Positions 43,161-50,706 of a DNA stretch of 64,000 bases are shown here, piece after piece; within the stretch, counting starts at the first letter, position 1; every line of letters starts with the position of its first letter. Position numbers and translations under genes: made by a program. A model generated the notes under the pieces. That model saw only the letters and a program-made list of their open reading frames with translations. It was not told the DNA's origin and ran no database searches. This DNA is from CAVSUZ01 sp963834715. Its GTDB lineage: Bacteria; Pseudomonadota; Alphaproteobacteria; Acetobacterales; Acetobacteraceae. The DNA lies in the NCBI GenBank assembly GCA_963834715.1, contig CAWIDE010000002.1:62001-126000 (forward strand), in the 5' to 3' direction.

Positions 43161-43691
43161 GAAGAAATTCCCGAACCACATGCGTTCTCGGCCCGGCTTC
43201 GCCTCGCGGGAGACGATTACTCGATCACCTTCGAGGAACACGAACACACGCACGGCCTCGCGCACCGCGATAACAACATGCGTGCTGCTGTCATTCACGT
43301 AATGGCTGATGCCACCGTATCGGTGCTCGTGATCGTTGGCCTGCTGCTTGCCCGTGCATTCGGGTGGCTTTGGATGGACCCACTCGTTGGCCTTGTCGGC
43401 GCATTCGTCATTGCGAGCTGGTCCTACGCTTTGGTGCGCGATACCGGAGCCATCCTGCTCGACATGAACCCGGACCGGAGCATGGCCGATAAGCTGCAGC
43501 AGGTGATCGAAGGGGAAGGTGATCGAATTGATGATCTTCATCTATGGCAGCTCGGACCGGGCCACCTTGGGGCGATTGTGTCCGTGAGCACACATCAGGC
43601 GCGCGGGCCGGACTATTATCGGGCAAAGCTGGCACGGTTCCGTTCGCTATCGCATCTTACCATTGAGGTTCAATCGCACCGTGCCGCGTGA

Positions 43692-43927
43692 ACGTTATCT
43701 GCGTGCGGTCGACGAAATTCCGGCGGGCTGATATTAGACGCGTCAACGCCGATGATCAATCGGGCCGGACGTCACCGTGAAGTTCCAGCGCACCAAGCGT
43801 GCCGTCGCTTCCACACCCTGCAATAGTGCCACCGCGATGCTGGTACGAATGCGATCCGCACTGGTGAGTACAATGCATGCGCTTCCCTCAATGGCGGCCG
43901 GTGGAGCGTGATGGGAAGTATGTGGGC
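43692..43927. other. Short gene-free stretch after dmeF
   Basis: 236 bp with no supported gene. A minus-strand frame contains CTHQCGSHSYQHRGGTIAGC, which looks protein-like, but it has no start or intact length and may be remnant coding DNA. Confidence 0.4.
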
Positions 43928-44506
43928 TCAGCGAAAGATCAGGTGCTCGTTGCTAGCTGCTGACAAGGATAGTCGGATAAGGTCGGCATGTGCTCCAATC
44001 TGGGCCGCTGATTGTTCGGGCGAAAGGTGAGTTGTATCCAGCACTAACAGCTCGGGCACAGCGGGATATTGCAGTGTATCCGAGGCAAAGTAGCTCTGAA
44101 GCTCGATTGGGTCTCTGAGCTTTTTACCGATGCGGTCCTGACTCTGAAGGCGGCGGCTGTTCTCTTCCGGCGCAACTTCCAGGACAACAGGAACCAGGGG
44201 AATGCGACGAGAAATGGCGAGTTCAACCACGTGCCTCCAGGCTTCAATTTCGTGCGGAGCGTTTTTGCAGAGGGCATTGGTCATTACGAAAACTTCGGTT
44301 GCAGGGCGTCTGCGCAGTCTTGCATATGCAGCGTCACGCACCTGCTCGTACAGTCTTCGCCGGTCAGGATCAGCGACGCCAGTGCAGGCTATCGCGACAT
44401 CGTGCAACAAGTTGTTGTGGATAAATCGAGCGCGGATTCTTTCTGCAAGCACAGAACCAATCGTCTTTTTGCCGGCGCCGAGCCATCCATTCAGGTGAAT
44501 GATCAA
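43928..44506 (-). CDS. P-loop kinase-like protein
   Basis: A 192-residue P-loop NTPase starting with a strand and Walker A (IIHLNGWLGAGKKTIGSVLA); Gly-Lys-Lys-Thr is an unusual ending for the loop, where Gly-Lys-(S/T) is expected, but GKKT still offers Lys and Thr. A DxxD-like RFIHNNLLHDVA segment follows, then LQSQDRIGKKLRDPIELQSY, a lid resembling small-molecule or nucleotide kinases. The substrate is unknown. GC content is lower than that of the flanking operons, and with the neighbouring TumA remnant it suggests accessory DNA. Confidence 0.65.
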   Translation of the reverse strand: MIIHLNGWLGAGKKTIGSVLAERIRARFIHNNLLHDVAIACTGVADPDRRRLYEQVRDAAYARLRRRPATEVFVMTNALCKNAPHEIEAWRHVVELAISRRIPLVPVVLEVAPEENSRRLQSQDRIGKKLRDPIELQSYFASDTLQYPAVPELLVLDTTHLSPEQSAAQIGAHADLIRLSLSAASNEHLIFR

Positions 44507-44581
44507 TTTGCCTTCTCGCTACTTGGTCCGGGCCGTTACAGGGGGGCTCATCGTAAGAATCGGCGCCAGAAATAATAGGCT

Positions 44582-44935
44582 TTACAACCGGATATCCGCG
44601 AAAATGCGGTCTGCGGTTGCGCGTACCATGCCTGTGCTGCGATCAACCAGGCCGGCTTTTTCTAGTGCATGAACGTCGGCCTGCACGCGCCGGAGATGAC
44701 GGCCCAGGTGACGAGCCAAAGCTGAGACGGACGGCTCCGGGTGGGTATGCAGGTGGCGCAGCAGGCGATAACGCTCGCCCGTCATTACTGACGCCAGACC
44801 CTCCCATGACTCGAAAGCAAGGACGCGCTCTGCTTGGGCCTGCTCGCCGCGTTCCGCACGCTTCCAGGCCGAGCGAAATGCCTCCAGGTCGTCCCGGAGG
44901 CTGCCGCCCACCATTAATTTTATATGTCTATTCAT
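44582..44935 (-). CDS. TumA-like antitoxin / winged-helix DNA-binding protein
   Basis: A 117-residue protein with an N-terminal region (LRDDLEAFRSAWKRAERGEQ), a loop FESWEGLASVMTGERYRLLR, and a C-terminal winged helix (VSALARHLGRHLRRVQADVH, then ALEKAGLVDRSTG). This matches the HVO_A0114-like DNA-binding antitoxins that pair with TumE toxins. The toxin remnant lies directly upstream (44960-45124). The antitoxin is intact and probably represses its own promoter. Confidence 0.75.
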   Translation of the reverse strand: MNRHIKLMVGGSLRDDLEAFRSAWKRAERGEQAQAERVLAFESWEGLASVMTGERYRLLRHLHTHPEPSVSALARHLGRHLRRVQADVHALEKAGLVDRSTGMVRATADRIFADIRL

Positions 44936-44959
44936 CCTCGTCCTCCTTGGTTCGAAGCG

Positions 44960-45124
44960 TTAAGGCTCTTCGACGCCCAGACGATGGCGATGATCGCCCT
45001 TACCTCGTTCGTTATCGTAACAGACCGTCCGATGGCCGGGATAACCGTAGAACAGCCGGTATTTGAAGCCATGGCTTGATCCCGGAACCAGTTCCGGCAA
45101 ATGCCACAAGACCACCTCGGAAAG
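44960..45124 (-). pseudogene. TumE-like toxin remnant (DUF6516)
   Basis: In a minus-strand frame without a start codon, the translation reads EVVLWHLPELVPGSSHGFKY, RLFYGYPGHRTVCYDNERGK and GDHRHRLGVEEP. This is the core of TumE toxins, including the YDNERGKGDHRH active-site block. A TAA at 44960-44962 replaces the usual Tyr codon in EEPYRF, and a stop lies just above the first residues, so both ends are lost. The toxin is dead while the antitoxin gene is intact. Confidence 0.7.
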
Positions 45125-45324
45125 TCAAGTCCGTATTCTTGCTGGATAAACGGGTTGGGGTTGTAGTGACATTTGGGCTTATAGCAGGCGCGGTGCGCTC
45201 GGCGTGGGCGCGGTCCTTTTGCGCCTTTGGCATTGCATAGATATGACATGGATTGTCGTATGCTGTCAGTAGGCATATGACAGATATTGTCGGGAGGCTC
45301 GGTAGCCGTCGCCGGAAGCGAAGA

Positions 45325-46452
45325 TCAGTCCAGCGTCTCGCGATACGAATAGACCGCGATAGCACCAACAACGATCGCAAACAGCGCAATCGGCCAGACA
45401 TCCGGCATGATCTCCGGCAGTCCGTTGCCCTTCAGCAGAATGCCGCGGCAAATTCGCAACACGTGCGTCAATGGCCACATCTCGCCGATCACCCGAGCCC
45501 AGACCGGCATGCCCTGAAACGGGTACATGAACCCCGACAGCATGAAAGACGGCAACAGCGCGAACTGCGCCAGTTGCTGCGCCTGCATCTGGGTCCGCGC
45601 AACGGTGGAGAAGGTGAATCCCAAGGCGAGGTTGCAGGCGATGAACAGACCGAGCACAAGCAACAGCAGCAGCACCGATCCCCGCACCGGAATGCCGAAT
45701 ACCACCACCGACATGAACAGGATCAGCAGCACCTGCACATAGCCCAGACCGACGTAGGGGATGATTTTGCCGAGCATGACCTCGACCGGGCGCACCGGCA
45801 TGGCCAACAGATTTTCCATCGTGCCGGCCTCGCGCTCGCGGGTGATCGAGAGGGCGGTGATGATCAATGTCGAGAACGTCAGGATAATCCCGATCAGTCC
45901 GGGAACGATATTGAGCGCAGTGATTTCCTCGGGGTTATAGCGTGCGTGCAGTACCACCTGGAATGGCGGTGCATTGGGTTGGGATTGAAGATGAGGCGGC
46001 AGATCGCGAGCAAGAACATCTGCATTAAGCGCGGTTACCGCCGCCGTGGCATTGCCGATAGCAGTCGGGTCCGTGGCGTCGGCGTCCATGAGAACTTGTG
46101 GATGCTCGCCGCGATCGACCTCACGCGAGAAGCCGGGGGGAATGTTCAAGACGAACAGCACCTGGCCGCTGGCCAGCGCCTCATTCGCCTGTTTTTCGGT
46201 GCTGAACGAGCGTATATCGAAATAGCCGGTGTTGGCGAGCGCCGTCTCCAGCGTGCGTGTGTAGTTCGATTGATCCGCGGCGAGCACCCCAGTCGGGAGA
46301 TGCCGTGGATTGGCGTTCAAGGCGTAGCCGAACAGGAATAGTTGGATCAGCGGCAAGGCCACTGTCATTGAGACGGTGGCGCGGTCGCGGCGCATCTGCA
46401 TCCATTCCTTGCGCAGCACTGCGCCCACGCGGGCGAAGGAGAATTTTGTCAC
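45325..46452 (-). CDS. ABC-2 type transporter permease (YhhJ/YbhR-like)
   Basis: A 375-residue membrane protein of the ABC-2 permease type. One N-terminal helix (TVALPLIQLFLFGYALNANP) is followed by a large periplasmic domain (about 45-175) and five C-terminal helices. ITREREAGTMENLLAMPVRP is the hallmark cytoplasmic loop. The short N-terminal RKEWMQMRRDRATV is also typical. It forms the pore of a tripartite drug exporter with the ATPase and HlyD protein encoded just upstream. Its start overlaps the ATPase stop by 4 bp. Confidence 0.92.
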   Translation of the reverse strand: MTKFSFARVGAVLRKEWMQMRRDRATVSMTVALPLIQLFLFGYALNANPRHLPTGVLAADQSNYTRTLETALANTGYFDIRSFSTEKQANEALASGQVLFVLNIPPGFSREVDRGEHPQVLMDADATDPTAIGNATAAVTALNADVLARDLPPHLQSQPNAPPFQVVLHARYNPEEITALNIVPGLIGIILTFSTLIITALSITREREAGTMENLLAMPVRPVEVMLGKIIPYVGLGYVQVLLILFMSVVVFGIPVRGSVLLLLLVLGLFIACNLALGFTFSTVARTQMQAQQLAQFALLPSFMLSGFMYPFQGMPVWARVIGEMWPLTHVLRICRGILLKGNGLPEIMPDVWPIALFAIVVGAIAVYSYRETLD

Positions 46453-47363
46453 AGCGCCGGCTCCTGCGCCTGCAAAAGATGAATGAATACGTCATCGAGG
46501 CGCGCCGGGACCTCCTCCCACGCCAGGTTGGGCGCGCGTATCGTGATTGCCCGCTGCAAGGCCCTGCGATCAAGGCTGACGATGCGCAGCGCGCGCCCGA
46601 AGATGGTGGCAGTTTCCACACCGGGGGCGCCGCGGATAGCGCGCAGAACAGGCTCCAGGGCGTCTCCAGTGGTTTCGAATACGACCAGGCTGGAGTCGCG
46701 CACGACTTCGTCTACGGTGCCCTGAACGATCAGCCGGCCGCCCGCGAGATAGACGACGCGCTGACACCGCTCCGCTTCGTCCATGTAGTGCGTGGACACC
46801 AGGACAGTGATGCCCTCGGCTGCCAGATCGTTAATCATGTCCCAGAACTCTCGGCGCGCCTTGGCATCGACCCCAGCGGTCGGTTCGTCGAGCAAGAGCA
46901 GGCGCGGGCGGTGCAGGACGCAGGCGGCGAGTGCCAGGCGCTGCTTCCAACCACCGGAAAGCTCGCCGGCGAGCTGGCCGGCGCGGGCGGTAAGGCCGAT
47001 CCGATCCAGTGCCGCGTCCACTGCGGCGACGCGGTTGCGGATTTGATAGAGGCTGGCGACGAAGTCGAGATTCTCCCGCACGCTGAGGTCGCCATACAGA
47101 CTGAAGCGCTGGGTCATGTAGCCGATGGCGAGCCGAATCTCCGCGCTCTGGCGAAGCAGATCGAAACCCAGGCAGGTACCGCCGCCGGCATCGGGCTTCA
47201 GCAGGCCACACAGCAGACGGATGGTGGTCGTTTTGCCGCTGCCATTGCCGCCGAGAAAACCGCAGATCTCGCCTTCCGGCACGACCATGTCGAGGCCATC
47301 GACAACCTTGTTGCTGCCGAAACTCTTACAGAGCCCGTGCACGTCGATTGCAAGCTCGGTCAT
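46449..47363 (-). CDS. ABC transporter ATP-binding protein (drug efflux)
   Basis: A 304-residue ATPase. Walker A is LGGNGSGKTTTIRLLCG (an unusual Gly-Gly-Asn where Pro/Arg-Asn is common), the signature is LSGGWKQRLALAACVL, Walker B is LLLLDEPTAGVDAKARREFW, and the H-loop is VLVSTHYMDEAERC. A C-terminal regulatory region of about 70 residues follows. The start overlaps hlyD by 4 bp. It powers the exporter with the ABC-2 permease. Confidence 0.93.
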   Translation of the reverse strand: MTELAIDVHGLCKSFGSNKVVDGLDMVVPEGEICGFLGGNGSGKTTTIRLLCGLLKPDAGGGTCLGFDLLRQSAEIRLAIGYMTQRFSLYGDLSVRENLDFVASLYQIRNRVAAVDAALDRIGLTARAGQLAGELSGGWKQRLALAACVLHRPRLLLLDEPTAGVDAKARREFWDMINDLAAEGITVLVSTHYMDEAERCQRVVYLAGGRLIVQGTVDEVVRDSSLVVFETTGDALEPVLRAIRGAPGVETATIFGRALRIVSLDRRALQRAITIRAPNLAWEEVPARLDDVFIHLLQAQEPAL

Positions 47364-48334
47364 GGCAGTGTGACGGTGACCGGTTGCCCGGGTTTTAGCA
47401 CCAGGGCTTCGTTAGCCGGGGGATGCGCCTCGATCAGATAGACAAGCTTGTCGCGCGTCTGTTCGCTGAAAATCACCGGGGGCGTGTATTCAGGCTGCGG
47501 TGCGACGAAGGACACCGTTGCAGTGAGATGCGGCGGGCAGGTGTCGCAGCTTATGTTCACGCGTTGGCCGGCATGAATGTGCGGCAACGACTGTTCGGGC
47601 ACGAAGAAGCGAACCAGGATATTGGCCGGCGGTAGCAGCGACACGACCGGGGCGCCGGCATCTACCGTCTCGCCAGGCCAGGCATAGACGTCGGAGACGA
47701 GCGCATTGTCCGCCGCGGCGACATGCCGTTGGGCCAGGTGCCATTCGGCCATTGCGAGTTGCGCGCGCATCTGTTCCACCACCGCACGCTGGGCGGCGAT
47801 CTCCTGCGCGCGCCCGGTCGGCGAGCGCATCTGCTCCAGCTTCGCCTGCGCGGCTTTCACGCGCGCTTCGGTGGAGAGAGCATCCGCCTGCGCTTGATCG
47901 AGCTTTTGTTGCGTGCCTGCGGCGGTTCGCACAAGCGCCTGCGCCCGTTGTAAATCCAGCGCTGCACGTTCGTGCGCGGCGATCGCATCGGCGAGATCGG
48001 CCGCTGCCTGGGCGATCTCGGTCTCGCGGCTGGCCGTCTCCAGGTTGCGAAGCATCGCTTCCGCCTGCGCCAGCTTACCGGCGGCATTGTCGCGAGCGGC
48101 GCGGTCGTAGGTATCATCCTGGGAAAACAAGGGAGCGCCGGCTTTTACCGTGTCACCCCGCCGCACAGCGAGCGAGGTCAGCAGACCCTGCTGCGTGGGT
48201 GCGACCTTGACGTAATCGGCATCGACATAGCCTTGCCATGTGAATGGCGCCGCCGCCGGTGTTAGCCGCCACCAGGCGACCGCGGCCGCGCCAGCAACCA
48301 TCACGACGGCCAATGCTGCGGTGGCGGGCTTCAT
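47360..48334 (-). CDS. HlyD/EmrA-family membrane fusion protein
   Basis: A 324-residue periplasmic adaptor. One N-terminal membrane anchor (LAVVMVAGAAAVAWW) is followed by a lipoyl half-motif (GYVDADYVKVAPTQQGLLTS), a long alpha-hairpin (about 85-200, rich in Ala/Gln/Glu heptads) and a beta-barrel domain (ILVRFFVPEQSLPHIHAGQR, then VSFVAPQPEYTPPVIFSEQT). It links the ABC permease to an outer-membrane channel, as in YhiI-RbbA-YhhJ systems. ATG 48334 overlaps the tetR stop by 4 bp. Confidence 0.92.
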   Translation of the reverse strand: MKPATAALAVVMVAGAAAVAWWRLTPAAAPFTWQGYVDADYVKVAPTQQGLLTSLAVRRGDTVKAGAPLFSQDDTYDRAARDNAAGKLAQAEAMLRNLETASRETEIAQAAADLADAIAAHERAALDLQRAQALVRTAAGTQQKLDQAQADALSTEARVKAAQAKLEQMRSPTGRAQEIAAQRAVVEQMRAQLAMAEWHLAQRHVAAADNALVSDVYAWPGETVDAGAPVVSLLPPANILVRFFVPEQSLPHIHAGQRVNISCDTCPPHLTATVSFVAPQPEYTPPVIFSEQTRDKLVYLIEAHPPANEALVLKPGQPVTVTLP

Positions 48335-48975
48335 GCTGGCGGTTCCGTGCTGAGGCCGCGGAGGAAAACATCGAGGTGGGTGTCGATCACCCGCCGCGGA
48401 TCGAAGGTGATATCGGTGTGCCGGCCGATCGAATTTTTCCAAAGCGCCATGGCGAGAATGGGCCCGGTGAACAGCGGCAATACCGAGTGCGGGTCCAGCC
48501 GGCGGAACTCGCCGTGTTCCATGCCGCGCGCCAGCACGCTTTCCAGCATCGCCATGCCGCGTTTCGCCACCTCCTCGGCGTACAGCCGGGCGATGGCGGG
48601 GAAGTTTCCTGATTCGGCCAGCACCAGCTTTGGGATGGCGATGATGTCGCTTTCAACCAGCGCCAGGGCATGCGCTGCGATGTGGCGCAGCAGCTCGGCA
48701 CTGGAGCCGGTGTGGGTCGCGATGATGGCCTGGATGGCGTCGAGGTTCGGGCCCAGGCGGTGGCGCACCACGGCTCGGAACAGTTCCTCCTTGTTGGGGA
48801 AATAGAGGTAAATTGTGCCTTTGCCGATGCCGGCCCTGGCTGCGACGTCCTCCAGCCGGGTGGCGGCGAAGCCGCGCTCGGTAAACAGGGCGAGGGCCGC
48901 CTCGACGATCTCGGTTGGACGGGCTTCCTTGCGGCGCGACCGCCGCTTGGTGTCGGGCGGGGTATCGAGGACCAT
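48331..48975 (-). CDS. TetR/AcrR family regulator of the ABC efflux operon
   Basis: A 214-residue TetR regulator. The helix-turn-helix is TRLEDVAARAGIGKGTIYLYF (about 40-60), and the C-terminal part matches the efflux-linked TetR_C domain (LLRHIAAHALALVESDIIAI, then GNFPAIARLYAEEVAKRGMA). It is the first gene of the four-gene operon tetR-hlyD-ATPase-permease, each joined by a 4-bp overlap. The operator candidate is the palindrome at 48982-49007. Confidence 0.9.
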   Translation of the reverse strand: MVLDTPPDTKRRSRRKEARPTEIVEAALALFTERGFAATRLEDVAARAGIGKGTIYLYFPNKEELFRAVVRHRLGPNLDAIQAIIATHTGSSAELLRHIAAHALALVESDIIAIPKLVLAESGNFPAIARLYAEEVAKRGMAMLESVLARGMEHGEFRRLDPHSVLPLFTGPILAMALWKNSIGRHTDITFDPRRVIDTHLDVFLRGLSTEPPA

Positions 48976-48981
48976 CGCACC

Positions 48982-49007
48982 TTAATTACTGACTGGTCGG
49001 TCATTAA
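48982..49007. promoter_or_regulatory. TetR operator palindrome
   Basis: A 26-bp imperfect inverted repeat lies just upstream of the tetR start: TTAAT, then GAC, a central pair of bases, GTC and ATTAA, with arms TTAATTACTGAC and GGTCATTAA. It resembles operators of AcrR/CmeR-type repressors built on TGAC...GTCA. It likely covers the promoter of the tetR-hlyD-ABC operon. Confidence 0.6.
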
Positions 49008-49036
49008 TCAAGGGGTCGGTAGCGAGCTGGTGAAGA

Positions 49037-50518
49037 TTACGTGCCTGCCGAGCGTTCGTTTTGCGGTATCAACGCTGCAAGCACGCAGCCGATCACCAGC
49101 ACTCCAACAGAAGCCAGCAGCGCAAGATGGAATCCGGCAATGAAGCCGACCGGATGAGCGATCAAAGAACCGAACAGTGCAACGCCAATCACGCTGCCGG
49201 CCTGACGCGCAGTGTTCAGTACTCCTGAAGCGACCCCGGACTGAACCCGTTCCACCGTGCCCAGCAGGGCGGACGTCATCGGTGGCACCGTTAACCCGAT
49301 CCCGGCACCGATCATGACCAGCGGCCACCAGATGCGACCATACGCTGTTCCCGCACCGACCGAGAGAAGGCAGAAGCACCCGGCCGCGAAGATAGCCTGA
49401 CCGGCGATCATCGGCATGCGTGCGCCAATTTTAGCGGCGATCCTGCCGGCAATTACATTCGCTGCAATGATGATGGCAGTCGGCGGGACGAACATAAGGC
49501 CGGTTGCAAGCGGCGTCGCCTTTTGCACTTTCTGAAAGAACAGGCTCAGCACGAAGATCAAGCCATAGAACGCCGAATTAATAAGCAGGCCGATAACTGT
49601 TGTCACGGTGAAGGTGCGATCGCGAAAAAAGGAGAGTGGCAGCAATGGCGCCCTGCGTGTCTTCTCAACGCCGATGAACCCGCTGGCGAGCGCCGCAAAC
49701 AGGCAATACCCAATGATCACCAGAAGATCGGTCCAGCCTCGTTTGCCGCCTTCGATGATGGTGGCCGCCAGATCGGCGAGAGCGGCAATACCCAGTAACT
49801 GCCCAGCCGGATCGAGCCCTTGCTGTGCCGGGCGGCTTGTCTCCTCCGCATAGCGGAGCGTCATCCACATGCCCAGGAGGCCGATGGGCAGGTTAATGAA
49901 GAAGATGCTCCGCCAGCCGATACTGGCAATCAGTGCGCCGCCAATCACCGGTCCGGCTGCCAGCGCCACGCCTGCGCCGCCGGCCCAGATCCCGACCGCC
50001 CTGGCACGTGCGTCTTCGTCGCGAAAAGTATGGCTCAACAGCGCCAAAGAGCAGGGCACGAGAATGGCGGCGCCGATGCCCTGTATCGCGCGTGATGTAA
50101 CGAGAACCATAAAGCTGGGCGCGCCGCCGCAAGCCACCGATGCAGCAGTGAATATCGCGAATCCTATGATAAACAGCCGCTTTGCTCCGAGCCGATCTCC
50201 GAGTGCACCGGAACTCAGGATCAAGCTGGCGAACACCACGGTGTAAGCGTTGACAACCCACTGCAGATCGGAAACGCCAGCACCAAGCGCAGTGCCGATC
50301 CGTTCGAGTGCCACATTCACAATCGTGACATCGAGCTGCACGACAACAAAGCCGAGGCTTGTCGCCGCCAGCGTCATCGCCTGAGACGGCGCTGCCGTGG
50401 GGCGAAATAGGACATCTTGGCTGACGGCCATCGGCAGTCTCTGCAGGTCGGTCGGAAGAGGTCGCTTCGAGGATGTCAAACGGTCTGGGGAGAGGACGGT
50501 TGCATCATCTTCGCTCAT
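49037..50518 (-). CDS. MFS drug transporter, EmrB/QacA (DHA2) type
   Basis: A 493-residue major-facilitator protein with about 14 membrane helices. Motif D1 is LGFVVVQLDVTIVNVALERI, motif A is LSSGALGDRLGAKRLFIIGF, motif B is LVTSRAIQGIGAAILVPCSL, and motif C is AGGAGVALAAGPVIGGAL. The protein exports drugs or amphiphilic compounds with a proton gradient. An alternative ATG at 50431 (MAVSQDVLFRP) would give a protein starting closer to helix 1 and may be the real start. It lies 61 bp upstream of the tetR gene. Confidence 0.9.
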   Translation of the reverse strand: MSEDDATVLSPDRLTSSKRPLPTDLQRLPMAVSQDVLFRPTAAPSQAMTLAATSLGFVVVQLDVTIVNVALERIGTALGAGVSDLQWVVNAYTVVFASLILSSGALGDRLGAKRLFIIGFAIFTAASVACGGAPSFMVLVTSRAIQGIGAAILVPCSLALLSHTFRDEDARARAVGIWAGGAGVALAAGPVIGGALIASIGWRSIFFINLPIGLLGMWMTLRYAEETSRPAQQGLDPAGQLLGIAALADLAATIIEGGKRGWTDLLVIIGYCLFAALASGFIGVEKTRRAPLLPLSFFRDRTFTVTTVIGLLINSAFYGLIFVLSLFFQKVQKATPLATGLMFVPPTAIIIAANVIAGRIAAKIGARMPMIAGQAIFAAGCFCLLSVGAGTAYGRIWWPLVMIGAGIGLTVPPMTSALLGTVERVQSGVASGVLNTARQAGSVIGVALFGSLIAHPVGFIAGFHLALLASVGVLVIGCVLAALIPQNERSAGT

Positions 50519-50533
50519 GCGAGTGGTGGGCCA

Positions 50534-50690
50534 GTGCGAGACACCCCCACCTCACCCCAACCCTCTCCGCCCCGAGGGCCGGAGAGGGGGAGGATCTCAT
50601 GCGCTCATTTCATCTACAGCGGCGGGCCGCAGACCGGTATTACGGAACTCGCAATAACGCGATGGGTACTATTTTCGTAGCACACGTAAC
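50534..50690. repeat. Dispersed repeat family B, copy 2
   Basis: The same block order as 20040-20190: GAGACACCCCCACCTCACCC, an 'ACCCTCTCCGCCC' hairpin, GATCTC, ACCGGTATTACGGAACTCGC and TACTATTTTCGTAG. It fills the gap between the MFS gene and gatB. The ends differ by scattered substitutions. Confidence 0.75.
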
Positions 50691-50706
50691 GGTTAGTCGC
50701 TCCAGA

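Larger units (their letters stand above)
39195..43691 (+). pseudogene. dmeF: Co/Ni cation-diffusion-facilitator DmeF, disrupted by an IS66 element
   Basis: The 5' part (39195-39910) encodes the CDF membrane segments with the metal-site motif ALVADGMHMSTHAG, a His-rich loop (GGDHGHSHGHSYSHGGDHDHD), and an inserted domain starting RIVTRTGAVVLEVFEDGIPP. The 3' part (43161-43691) resumes with IPEPHAFSARL, THGLAHRDNNMRAAVIHVMA (second metal site) and the C-terminal domain DLHLWQLGPGHL. Removing the 3,250-bp element and one 8-bp duplication restores the frame exactly (VEEIPEPHAF). The intact protein would export Co(II)/Ni(II). The break predicts metal sensitivity unless other pumps compensate. Confidence 0.92.
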
